Source of the DNA: Drosophila miranda
Taxonomy: Eukaryota; Arthropoda; Insecta; Diptera; Drosophilidae
NCBI RefSeq assembly: GCF_003369915.1
Contig: NW_022881603.1
Span: 19,341,515 to 19,405,514, forward strand
DNA length: 64,000 bases
Direction of reading: 5' to 3'
Shown here: positions 37,000-47,959 of the stretch, one piece after another
Position numbering within the stretch: position 1 is the stretch's first letter
Layout of the letters: every line of letters begins with the position of its first letter
Translations under genes and position numbers: made by a program
The notes under the pieces: generated by a model
The model's database searches: none
What the model saw: the letters and a program-made list of their open reading frames with translations, nothing else
Told to the model about the DNA's origin: nothing

Positions 37000-38173
37000 C
37001 AAAGACTATACAATACCAAGATGTTGCATGAGCGACCAAAAAGCTGTTCTATGGCGGGTCCTAACATTAGGACCCAAAAGGCACGAGGGAGCGCGCGGGG
37101 TTTCAATTCCCTTTTCGCCTGTACTTCGTCTCTACCGCGACCCCGCTGCCCATCGGTTTCGTCTGTTCGGCAATGCCTTCACCAGCAACGAAATAATTCT
37201 GGACTCTAATTCGAGCCTCAGCACCGTCGAAGCGGTGGTCGCGGATCGCCGATGTCTTTGGAGCGGCACAGTGGGACCTTTGGCCGTCTCAGCTTGCTAA
37301 ATTAGTTAGTGAATATGAGTTCAATAAATATTTGCACACTGAAAAAATGTTAAACTTTGAGTGCTTATATCTCCTAAACTAAAACTATCTTGAAAATTCG
37401 ATTGGAAAATTCTCTATTAGATGCGTACATTAAATTTATCTAAAGCACTCATACAATTGTTTGACTATTTCGGCTGAGTCCCCACTGTGCCGCGCCAAAG
37501 ACATCAGCGACCACGCTGCCCTACGGTTTCGGCACGCAGCCACTGACATGCTTTCACACCGACTCGACGCTGACCGAGGCATTGACGAAGCCGAGTAGCA
37601 TTTAGGAGGCGAAGGTAGCGTAAAAGAGAATTGAAGTACTAGCCCCGCGCGCCCGTACCGTGAAGCGTCAAACGAAAATAGAAAAAGCATTTGTTCTTCA
37701 TGCAACATCTTGGTATTGTATAGTCTTTGGTACTAACAAAATGTGAATATGTGCCGATCCCTGATCGAAAGGTAACATATCTGCAAATAAAATAAATAAA
37801 TTTAATGTACGCATCTAATAGAGAATTTTCCAATCGAATTTTCAAGATAGTTTTAGTTTAGTAGATATAAGCACTCAAAGTTTAACATTTTTTCAGTGTG
37901 CAAATATTTATTGACTAACTAACTAATTTAGCAAGCTGAGACGGCCAAAGGTCCCACTGTGCCGCTCCAAAGACATCGGCGATCCGCGACCACCGCTTCG
38001 ACGGTGCTGTTGCCGAACAGACGAAACCGATAGGCAGCGGGGTCGCGGTAGAGACGAAGTACAGGCGAAAAGGGAATTGAAACCCCGCGCGCCTTTTGGG
38101 TCCTAATGCTAGGACCCGCCATAGAACAGCTTTTTGGTCGCTCATGCGACATCTTGGTATTGTATAGTCTTTG
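37000..38173. repeat. Type I palindrome, unit 8
   Basis: Type I organisation of standard length, lying about 600 bp from the left edge of the LINE cluster. The minus arm has the common mismatching variants seen in units 1-5, not those of unit 7. Confidence 0.75.
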
Positions 38174-38567
38174 GTAACATGCAAATAATTGTAATTGTTA
38201 AGCGTTTTATGTTCAGACAGGGAAAAGTGAACAGCATGGTTGTTTAGGGTTCTACTCAGAAGAGGGAATCCTGAGTTAGGATATTCATCAAAATAAAACG
38301 CTTCGCAAAAAACCATCTAAATTAAGTTTCCAAAACTTGACCTTATATATTCTGCTGAATCTGATCAACTGGTGTAGAGCAAATCATCGGAGCTGCAATT
38401 ATTTATCAATTAATATGATTTGCTATAGCGGAACGTCAGAAGCTGATTTGACGTGTAACATGTGGGATTCTAATGAACTATACTGAAGTAACATCATTTA
38501 AAGAGTTTAAGGTAAAACAAATGAGTAGAAAACCTACCAGCTCAAGCAATGCAATACTTTGAAGTCT

Positions 38568-38785
38568 TCAGGGTACTTCGGATAAAGGCAACAATGTAAA
38601 GAAGACATAAAATTTGCTATAAACATCACATATAAACTCGGTCTTCCCACCAATATGATGATGGTCTAGTTGATTCAGGTAAATTTCTCCGCATTTTCTA
38701 CTCAGTAGAACGCAAGTTAATAGATAAAAGGTATTCATCATGTAAATATTTAAACCAAGCTTTACAGACTGACGTATACGTATAC
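38568..38785 (-). pseudogene. Terminal-exon remnant next to the LINE, unit 8
   Basis: The 130-nt terminal block of the long-form remnant (38568-38697, TGA at its low end) is kept, followed by part of the intron up to about 38777, where LINE sequence begins. The 79-nt block that should come next is missing. The LINE and its rearrangements replaced about 97 bp present in unit 7. Confidence 0.45.
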
Positions 38786-38812
38786 GGGGGGTATGAACCG
38801 TCGCGGCAGTGT

Positions 38813-41800
38813 TTAGTGGGTTTTGAAGTCCTCGAGGATCGAGGTATTTTTCGCATAGGCCAGTAGTTGATGTGGCGTCCTATTGGAGGCATCTTCCAGT
38901 GATGCCAGCACTGGGGCGCCCAGGTATCTCCTCCTTGCCCTTAAGAGAGCAGGACAGTTGCAGATGAGATGTTCTAGGGTTTCGGTTGCCCCAGGTTCGT
39001 CACATTTCCTACAACTGTCTCTGTTTGTGATTCCTAGCTTTGTCGCATGCGCCGCAGCCAGGCAGTGTCCCGTTAATATTCCCACTAATAATCTGCAGTC
39101 CTTCCGTGGTAGGTGCAGCAGGTAGTGGCTGAGTTTGTCATTGCGTTCCTTGCACATGATTTTCGAGGTTCTGCAGGCGGTGGTACTCCTCCACCTACAT
39201 TCGGTTTGTGATCCGGCCTGAATATCTAGATCGCTTTGCAGCGTTCTGAGGGAGACAGGCACGTTCTCGGTTCTCGTATTCGCCAGCCCGACGCCTTCCT
39301 TAGCTAGTACGTCCGCCGTCTCGTTCCCTTCGATGCCCTGGTGGCTGGGAATCCAGTAGATCAGCACTGACTTTGTCGTGCTTAGGGTATCTAGTGCCTC
39401 CCTGCTCGCCAAGACATTTCTGGAACTGACTGCGGACGACTGCATGGATCTTATCGCCGCTTGGCTGTCGACGAATAGGTTGACCGCATCGTGTGCTCTT
39501 TCAGTGAGAAGAGCGACCTCTGCTGCTTTCCTGATGGCAAAAACCTCTGCCTGGAATATGCTACAATGGTCCGGTAGCTTATATGACAGCCTTATCTCAG
39601 GGTCTGTACAGTATAGGCCCGCTCCTACTCCTCCGTCCATCTTGGAGCCGTCCGTATATATATTGAGGTGCTCCGTTTGGTCTCTTCCGATTTTCCACTC
39701 TTCAGGTCCCAAGGATGCAGTTGTTTTTACGTCGAGGCATGTTTGGGGGGTCATGTAATCAGTTCATCTGTTCATTTCCCTTCCAATTGAACTATGCCCG
39801 TATTCTTGTGGCGACATATTTCCTGAAGCGATGAGGCGTTGTGCTGCCTTTCCTGCAGTCAGACGGGCGTGGATGTCTAGGGGTTCGATTCCAAGTAGGG
39901 TTTCGAGTGCTTTTGTTGGGGTTGACCTCAGCGCCCCTGTAATACAGAGCAAAGCCTGTCGCTGAGTCCTTTCCATAAGCTCATGATACGTTTTCTTTCC
40001 AGTAGCTTGCCACCACACTAAGACTCCATACAGCAGAGTTGGTCGCACCACCGAGATGTAAATCCAATGCATCAGAGCCGGAGATAAGCCCCATGTGCTG
40101 CTGAGCATCTTCTTGGATGCATAAAGCGCAATGGTGGCCTTCTTCACCCTTTCCAATACATTGGGTTTCCATGCCAGTTTACTATCCAGTACTGTGCCCA
40201 GGTATTTGACTTGTGTTTTTGGGGTTAGCCTAGTTTGATTGATCTTCGGGGGGGGGGGGGTCCATATCGGTACCTTGTACCTCTTGGTAAAGAGGATGAG
40301 GTCCGTCTTGTCCGCGTTGATACTGAGTCCTACTTCTTCCGCCCACTCGCGTATCTCCCTGAGTGTTCGTTGCATTAGTGAGCTGAGGGTCGATGGGCAA
40401 ACACCCGTAATAAGTATGCTTATGTCGTCCGCATAAGCTGTTATTATTGGGGCCTTCCTTTCGTATCTCTTGATGAGGTCGTCGACCACCAGATTCCACA
40501 GGAGGGGCGACAGGACTCCACCCTGGGGTGTGCCTCTGTGTGCCTCTTTCACCATGGAAGCGGTGCCCCACTCTGATTGCACCCGTCTGCAACCTAGGAG
40601 GTTCCTTATCCACAGGTTGATTGCTGGGTGTGTATTAGTTGCTACCAGCCAATTTGTTATTGCTTCCGTAGCCACGTTGTTGAATGCTCCGGAGATGTCC
40701 ACGAATACTCCCAGTGCATACTTTTTATTGTGAAGGGCTTTCTCAATGGTAGCTACTACCGAATGTAGTGCGGTCTCCACCGATTTCCCTTTAGTATAGG
40801 CATGCTGGTTGGTTGACATCAGTCCCCCTACCTCATTCCTGATGTGTAAGTCCAGCAGCTTTTCTAGCGTTTTTAATATAAATGAGGTAAGGCTTATCGG
40901 TCTATAGTCCTTGGGACTCGCATGGCTGCACTTTCCTGCCTTTGGGAGGAAGACAACTCTCGAGGTTCTCCATTGGATAGGGATATAGCCAGTACTTATA
41001 CAAGCTGTGAATATTGCGGAGAGCCATGGGGTAATCGCCTCTTTGGTCACCTGCATCATGGCTGGGAATATCCCGTCCAGTCCTGGTGCTTTTGTGCCCG
41101 CAAAGGAGTCTATTGCCCAGTGGATTCGCTTGGTGGTTAAAAAATCTGTTGGGGGGTGTTGTTCCTCGGTTGCTAGGTCCTGGTGCTCTTTGGCATCAGC
41201 GACCTCGGTGCAACCAGGGAAATGTTCCTCCATTAGTGCTGTTAGGGCTTCGTCACTGCCCTCTGTCCACTGTCCGTCACCTAGCTTTAATTGGCTTTGT
41301 ATGGTAGGCTGCTTAGAGAGCAGCTTCCGTAGCCGTGCGGTTTCTGGTACTTTCTCGATGTTGGAGCAGAAGGTCCTCCACGAGTTCCGTTGTGCTTTAC
41401 GTATTTCCTTCTTGTAGCTCCTGAGTAGGAGTCTGTATTCCTCATAGACGATCCCTTCGTTCGCTTGTTTGGCGATCTTAAAGAATTCCTTGAGGTTGTC
41501 CCTTTGAAGAGAGAGATCCCGGCTCCACCAGAGTGGCTTGGACCTCTTCTTCGTCCTCGAGGGTTTGCACGATGTGTGGTAGGCGTCCAGCAACGCGTTG
41601 GATAGGGTCTCTAGAGACTTCTCTATGTCCTCCGCGGATTTCACTGTGCCCGGACTCGCGAGCTTCGAAGTAACTGTCTTTTTAAACTTTTCCCAGTTTG
41701 TATTCCGGGGGTTTCTATAGACTATTACCTTCGAAGAATGTTTGAAGTCGCACTTAAACTGAATGTACTTGTGATCTGAGAAGGAGGGTCTTTCAAGGAC

Positions 41801-42421
41801 CCTCCAGCTAGATACCGTAGTACTGTTTCCCGTTGCTAGTGTTAGGTCTAGCACGTTGGATGAAGTCGGACCCACGAAGGTGTGCTCCTCCCCGACGTTT
41901 GCTATATATAGATTAGTATAAAGTATAAAGTCTAAGAGTGACTCACCTCTATCATTGATGTCGGTGCTTCCCCACACATTGTGGTGGGCATTGGCATCCG
42001 TCCCGATGACGAGTTGATAGTTTTTGGTGCCGGCTTCTGTCACCAGGCTCCTGAGTTCGTCGGGTGGTGCGGGTTTGTCGTGATCCATGTAGCAGGAAGC
42101 CACCAGAAGGCTCTTTTCCTCGCTTTCCAGCATCACAACCGTCAGGTCATCCGTGCTGTAATAAGACATAAGGTAAGCATGGATTCCCTTTCGTACGAGT
42201 ACGACGGTTCTGTTCCTGCTTACCGATGTTGCGTAGAACAGGTTGTGATTTGAGGACTTTAGTCCGGCCACTGAATTGCCTGTCGCAATCCAGGGCTCCT
42301 GGACTAGAGCTATGTCGGCGAGCCCTTGCTCCATGGCGATGAGGAGCTCCGCCGACGCTACCTTGCTTTTATGCAAGTTTAGCTGCAGCACACTCAGCAT
42401 GGGTGGCTGGCTCACTTGCAT
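38813..42421 (-). pseudogene. LINE ORF2 (endonuclease, RT, RNase H), copy 1
   Basis: ORF2 starts at 42421 (MQVSQPPMLSVLQLNLHK). Residues about 8-225 are an exonuclease-endonuclease-phosphatase domain (QEPW, TDANAHHNVWGS, SDHKYIQF). Residues about 430-760 are reverse transcriptase (YRPISLTS, FVDISGAFN, GTPQGGVLSPLLW and the catalytic AYADD near residue 660). An in-frame TGA at 39764-39766 ends the first 885 codons. The frame then continues (39754-38813) through RNase H (YTDGSKMDGG, FQAEVFAIRKA, VDSQAAIRS, PSHQGIEGNETAD) and a C-X2-C…H-X4-C motif. The enzyme nicks target DNA and copies the element RNA. Apart from that one TGA the reading frame is open over about 1200 codons, a normal length for this clade. 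Confidence 0.85.
40248..40260 (+). repeat. G homopolymer within LINE ORF2
   Basis: A run of about 12 G (C on the coding strand, encoding consecutive Pro) inside copy 1. It is a likely site of length error in replication or sequencing. The corresponding stretch is deleted in copies 2 and 3. Confidence 0.8.
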
Positions 42422-43783
42422 CCGACGGGTTGACTACTAACGTCAGGTCACCGTCTTCCTCGTCTTCGTCCTCAAGCGCAAGACCCTGGGCGGCCTCCAC
42501 GATGGACTCGAGACCTAAGTCCTTTTCCACCTCGCCTACCTGCAGGGTATGCGCGTCCTTGTCCTCAGGGTGGCGCTTTTTGAGGCGCAGGTAGACGCTA
42601 CCCATGCCCCACGCCATCTTCCCGAACTTGGGATACAGCAGATCCTCTGCCTCCTTGTTTATTTGGAGGATCACACATTGGCCCCCCCTCGTTGGGTAGT
42701 GGGCTACCAATGTGTAGGATCCTCCAATCGGTCGTTGGCACGTCCGCGTTTTGCCGCTGAAGGAGCTTCAGCGCTCGGTCTCCCTGGATTGTGATGGGGA
42801 AGAGTACCTTCGCCTTAGGCTTGGACGGGATAAGCTCCCGGTCCACAACCTCCAGCTTGGCCCCCTCCCACATCGCCTCCAGTTGGCAGACCGTACGCGT
42901 CAGCCACCTTAGGGTTGGATCGTCGTTGCACTTTAGGATCTTAGCCCCATTTAGCCACCCAGCACCATCGAACGTGGGCATAGCGGCCGCGGGGTCTTCT
43001 TCCATGTGTGCAAACAGTGCACAAGCTTCCACTGTGCCGCTCGCTCCGGTCGATGAGTGCCACGATCAAATGTCGTTTGGTCACATCGCTGACCTTCGCG
43101 TTCGATTTCGATGGCTTCTTGGCAACTTTCGGTGGAGGGGCTGCACTCTTGGGCCCGCGTTGCCGCTTGCTCGCCGGAGTGTCTTTAATGGCACTCTCAG
43201 TCGAGCGTTGCCTCTTGGTGGCCATCATCTCCTCCACCTTATTGGCATATTCGCCATTCGACGCCCTCATCTGTGGCATCTGGGCGTAATGTAGTCGGCC
43301 CTCCTCTACTCGCTGCTCGGCCCAGGCTAGCTTGACCTTCTCCTCCTGGGAGATGTCTACTTTACCTTGCAGCCGGCTTTTGATATTGAGGGCCGCTTTG
43401 TATTGTGCTTTGGCCTTCATCCCCTCCTTGGAACGCTTCGGCCCTTCCCTACGCAGGGGGCTGGTGCTTGGTTCCGGTGAGCGGAGAAGGCTCTCTTCCT
43501 CCGTCCTGCTCATAGAGAGCACGCTCTCCAGATCCGTGTCTGTGTCGACTACGGCATCTGTGCGGCTCAACTTGCAGGCTGCGGAGTGAGTTGTTTTTGT
43601 TGTTGTTGTTGTGGCAGTAGCTTTACAACTGACTTGGCCTGCTCCCGCCAAGTCTGAGGTGTGACCGCTGGCGACACGCAGAGAGGATTGCTCCTCCCCG
43701 TGCCCGCCGGTGGTAGCAGTCACGCTTCCCACCGACGTTTGGGTTGACATCCCAACCCGTGCTTTATCCTTCTTCGCCTCCAT
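42369..43783 (-). pseudogene. LINE ORF1 (gag-like), copy 1, frameshifted
   Basis: ORF1 begins at the ATG at 43781-43783 (MEAKKDKARVG) and ends at 42369, overlapping the start of ORF2 by about 50 nt. The N-terminal half is Ser/Thr/Lys-rich with a run of Thr and a basic stretch (KRQRGPKSAAPPPKVAKK). The C-terminal half resembles the DUF4780-type domain found in insect LINE ORF1 proteins. Two breaks are visible against copy 3: two 19-nt deletions near 43018-43046 together shift the frame, and an extra C lies in the C run near 42682. ORF1 products bind element RNA. This copy could not make a full one. Confidence 0.75.
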
Positions 43784-44050
43784 ATTTGGCCCGAGGGTCC
43801 ACACTGGTTAATATTTTTCGGGGGGACCACCCCCTAGCGTTTTAGGCCTGACCGCCAGGCACCTCTAGCCATGGCCCTGGTTCGGTTCCCCCGACTTTGA
43901 ATCGGGAAGACGCCGGACCATAGCCTTAGCTAGACACTGCATTACCCCGGACAGAGCAAGCGACAGTGCATTACCCTTATCCGGGGTAATGCAGTGTCCA
44001 TTGCCCAGCCGGCACCCTCGTGGAGGGTTCAGCTAGAGGATTTTCGCCAG

Positions 44051-44141
44051 GTAATCTTAAGGTAATTAAGAATCCTTTACAATACAATATCACTAGCATG
44101 GTAGTAATGGCATGAATTTCAAATACAATCAGTTGCAATAA
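44051..44141. other. Host-intron spacer between LINE copies 1 and 2
   Basis: About 90 bp that match the gene-remnant intron of unit 7 (about 32540-32625), not LINE sequence. The same spacer occurs at 47868-47957 with the same junctions on both sides. Confidence 0.85.
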
Positions 44142-44143
44142 TT

Positions 44144-46238
44144 CGAGGTTCTGCAGGCGGTGGTACTCCTCCACCTACATTCGGTTTGTGATCCGGCCTG
44201 CTTTTCTAGATCGCTTTGCAGCGTTCTGAGTGAGCCCGACGCCTTCCTTAGCTAGTACGTCCGCCGTCTCGTTCCCTTCGATGCCCTGGTGGCTGGGAAT
44301 CCAGTAGATCCGCACTGACTTTGTCGTGCTTAGGGTATCTAGTGCCTCCCTGCTCGCCAAGACATTTCTGGAACTGACAGCGGACGACTGCATGGATCTT
44401 ATCGCCGCTTGGCTGTCGACGAATAGGTTGACCGCATCGTGTGCTCTTTCAGTGAGAAGAGCGACTTCTGCTGCTTTCCTGATGGCAAAAACCTCTGCCT
44501 GGAATATGCTACAATGGTCCGGTAGCTTATATGACAGCCTTATCTCAGGTTCTGTACAGTATAGGCCCGCTCCTACTCCTCCGTCCATCTTGGAGCCGTC
44601 CGTTTATATATTGAGGTGCTCCGTTTGGTCTTTTCCGATTTTCCACTCTTCAGGTCCCAAGGATGCAGTTGTTTTTACGTCGAGGCATGTTTGGGGGGTC
44701 ATGTAATCAGTTGATCTGTTCATTTCCCTTCCAATTGAACTATGCCCGTATTCTTGTGGCGACATATTTCCTGAAGCGATGAGGCGTTGTGCTGCCTTTC
44801 CTGCAGTCAGACGGGCGTGGATGTCTAGGGGTGCGGAGAGCCATGGGGTAATCGCCTCTTTGGTCACCTGCATCATGGCTGGGAATATTTTGTCAAGTCC
44901 TGGTGCTTTTGTGCCCGCAAAGGAGTCTATTGCCCAGTGGATTCGCTTGGTGGTTAACAAATCTGTTGGGGGGTGTTGTTCCTCGGTTGCTAGGTCCTGG
45001 TGCTCTTTGGCATCAGCGACCTCGGTGCAACCAGGGAAATGTTCCTCCATTAGTGCTGTTAGGGCTTCGTCACTGCCCTCTGTCCACTGTCCGTCATCTA
45101 GCTTTAATTGGCTTTGTATGGTAGGCTGCTTAGAGAGCAGCTTCCGTAGCCGTGCGGTTTCTGGTACTTTCTCGATGTTGGAGCAGAAGGTCCTCCACGA
45201 GTTCCGTTGTGCTTTACGTATTTCCTTCTTGTAGCTCCTGAGTAGGAGTATGTATTCCTCATAGACGATCCCTTCGTTCGCTTGTTTGGCGATCTTAAAG
45301 AATTCCTTGAGGTTGTCCCTTTGAAGAGAGAGATCCCGGCTCCACCAGAGTGGCTTGGACCTCTTCTTCGTCCTCGAGGGTTTGCACGATGTGTGGTAGG
45401 CGTCCAGCAACGCGTTGGATAGGGTCTCTAGAGACTTCTCTATGTCCTCCGCGGATTTCACTGTGCCCGGACTCGCGAGCTTCGAAGTAACTGTCTTTTT
45501 AAACTTTTCCCAGTTTGTATTCCGGGGGTTTCTATAGACTATTACCTTCGAAGAATGTTTGAAGTCGCACTTAAACTGAATGTACTTGTGATCTGAGAAG
45601 GAGGGTCTTTCAAGGACCCTCCAGCTAGATACCGTAGTACTGTTTCCCGTTGCTAGTGTTAGGTCTAGCACGTTGGATGAAGTCGGACCCACGAAGGTGT
45701 GCTCCTCCCCGACGTTTGCTATATATAGATTAGTATAAAGTATAAAGTCTAAGAGTGACTCACCACTATCATTGATGTCGGTGCTTCATCACACATTGTG
45801 GTGGGCATTGGCATCCGTCCCGATGACGAGTTGATAGTTTTTGGGGCCGGCTTCTGTCACCAGGCTCATGAGTTCGTCGGGTGGTGCGGGTCTGTCGTGA
45901 GCCATGTAGCAGGAAGCCACCAGAAGGCGCTTTTCCTCGCTTTCCAGCATCACAACCGTCAGGTCATCCGTGCTGTAATGAGACATAAGGTAAGCATGGA
46001 TTCCCTTTCGTACGAGTACGACGGTTCTGTTCCTGCTTACCGATGTTGCGTAGAACAGGTTGTGATTTGAGGACTTTAGTCCGGCCACTGAATTGCCTGT
46101 CGCAATCCAGGGCTCCTGGACTAGAGCTATGTCGGCGAGCCCTTGCTCCATGGCGATGAGGAGCTCCGCCGACGCTACCTTGCTTTTATGCAAGTTTAGC
46201 TGCAGCACACTCAGCATGGGTGGCTGGCTCACTTGCAT
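44144..46238 (-). pseudogene. LINE ORF2 remnant, copy 2
   Basis: The endonuclease domain starts at 46238 but is cut by a TGA where copies 1 and 3 have the Trp of HHNVWG (near 45787). A second open stretch (45692-44604) covers the rest of the endonuclease, the linker and the first RT motifs, then jumps across the internal deletion to the region before RNase H. It has Ser where copies 1 and 3 have the TGA between RT and RNase H (near 44713). An RNase H part follows (44588-44175). The catalytic RT core is gone, so the copy is dead. Confidence 0.8.
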
Positions 46239-47599
46239 CCGACGGGTTGACTACTAACGTCAGGTCACCGTCTTCCTCGTCTTCGTCCTCAAGCGCAAGA
46301 CCCTGGGCGGCCTCCACGATGGACTCGAGACCTAAGTCCTTTTCCACCTCGCCTACCTGCAGGGTATGCGCGTCCTTGTCCTCAGGGTGGCGCTTTTTGA
46401 GGCGCAGGTAGACGCTACCCATGCCCCACGCCATCTTCCCGAACTTGGGATACAGCAGATCCTCTGCCTCCTTGTTTATTTGGAGGATCACACATTGGCC
46501 CCCCTCGTTGGGTAGTGGGCTACCAATGTGTAGGATCCTCCAATCGGTCGTTGGCACGTCCGCGTTTTGCCGCTGAAGGAGCTTCAGCGCTCGGTCTCCC
46601 TGGATTGTGATTGGGAAGAGTACCTTCGCCTTAGGCTTGGACGGGATAAGCTCCCGGTCCACAACCTCCAGCTTGGCCCCCACCCACATCGCCTCCAGTT
46701 GGCAGACCGTACGCGTCAGCCACCTTAGGGTTGGATCGTCGTTGCACTTTAGGATCTTAACCCCATTTAGCCACCCAGCACCATCGAACGTGGGCATAGG
46801 GGCCGCGGGGTCTTCTTCCATGTGTGCAAACAGTGCACAAGCTTCCACTGTGCCGCTCGCTCCGGTCGATGAGTGCCACGATCAAATGTCGTTTGGTCAC
46901 ATCGCTGACCTTCGCGTTCGATTTCGATGGCTTCTTGGCAACTTTCGGTGGAGGGGCTGCACTCTTGGGCCCGCGTTGCCGCTTGCTCGCCGGAGTGTCT
47001 TTAATGGCACTCTCAGTCGAGCGTTGCCTCTTGGTGGCCATCATCTCCTCCACCTTATTGGCATATTCGCCATTCGACGCCCTCATCTGTGGCATCTGGG
47101 CGTAATGTAGTCGGCCCTCCTCTACTCGCTGCTCGGCCCAGGCTAGCTTGACCTTCTCCTCCTGGGAGATGTCTACTTTACCTTGCAGCCGGCTTTTGAT
47201 ATTGAGGGCCGCTTTGTATTGTGCTTTGGCCTTCATCCCCTCCTTGGAACGCTTCGGCCCTTCCCTACGCAGGGAGCTGGTGCTTGGTTCCGGTGAGCGG
47301 AGAAGGCTCTCTTCCTCCGTCCTGCTCATAGAGAGCACGCTCTCCAGATCCGTGTCTGTGTCGACTACGGCATCTGTGCGGCTCAACTTGCAGGCTGCGG
47401 AGTGAGTTGTTTTTGTTGTTGTTGTTGTGGCAGTAGCTTTACAACTGACTTGGCCTGCTCCCGCCAAGTCTGAGGTGTGACCGCTGGCGACACGCAGAGA
47501 GGATTGCTCCTCCCCGTGCCCGCCGGTGGTAGCAGTCACGCTTCCCACCGACGTTTGGGTTGACATCCCAACCCGTGCTTTATCCTTCTTCGCCTCCAT
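46186..47599 (-). pseudogene. LINE ORF1, copy 2, frameshifted
   Basis: ORF1 runs from the ATG near 47599 to 46186. It shares with copy 1 the paired 19-nt deletions (near 46834-46862) that break the frame, but it has the shorter C run near 46498, so its C-terminal half (46848-46186, DUF4780-like) is open to the end. This places copies 1 and 2 on one branch with copy 3 outside. Confidence 0.75.
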
Positions 47600-47867
47600 A
47601 TTTGGCCCGAGGGTCCACACTGGTTAATATTTTTCGGGGGGACCACCCCCTAGCGTTTTAGGCCTGACCGCCAGGCACCTCTAGCCATGGCCCTGGTTCG
47701 GTTCCCCCGACTTTGAATCGGGAAGACGCCGGACCATAGCCTTAGCTAGACACTGCATTACCCCGGACAGAGCAAGCGACAGTGCATTACCCTTATCCGG
47801 GGTAATGCAGTGTCCATTGCCCAGCCGGCACCCTCGTGGAGGGTTCAGCTAGAGGATTTTCGCCAGG

Positions 47868-47957
47868 TAATCTTAAGGTAATTAAGAATCCTTTACAATA
47901 CAATATCACTAGCATGGTAGTAATAGCATGAATTTCAAATACAATCAGTTGCAATAT
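47868..47957. other. Host-intron spacer between LINE copies 2 and 3
   Basis: Near-identical to 44051-44141, with the same junction to LINE sequence (TTCGAGG) on the copy 3 side. This shows that spacer plus LINE was duplicated as one block. Confidence 0.85.
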
Positions 47958-47959
47958 TT

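Larger units (their letters stand above)
38786..44050 (-). mobile_element. LOA-clade LINE, copy 1 (nearly full length)
   Basis: The element lies on the minus strand with its 5' end near 44050 and its 3' end near 38786, about 5.27 kb. It has a 5' region of about 270 bp, ORF1, and an overlapping ORF2 with endonuclease, reverse transcriptase, RNase H and a Cys/His motif. RNase H in a non-LTR element with this layout points to the LOA clade (LOA, Bilbo, TRIM, Baggins in flies) or, less likely, the I clade. The left host flank matches the intron in unit 7 up to about 38777, and the right flank matches it again from about 44052. The copy is therefore a true insertion in unit 8, with loss of about 97 bp of target. 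Confidence 0.85.
44142..47867 (-). mobile_element. LOA-clade LINE, copy 2 (rearranged)
   Basis: Same element and strand as copy 1. It lacks the last 375 bp or so at the 3' end (its sequence begins at the position matching 39163) and about 1.1 kb of the reverse transcriptase region (junction near 44832, joining positions matching 39880 and 41017). The 5' end and the following spacer are the same as in copy 1, so it arose by duplication within the cluster, not by a separate insertion. Confidence 0.85.

Noticed and set aside
40230-40613. Open frames opposite or beside LINE ORF2 (for example 126 codons at 39378-39758 on the plus strand)
   Set aside because: They are antisense or shifted shadows of the RT and RNase H coding region and repeat with each LINE copy.
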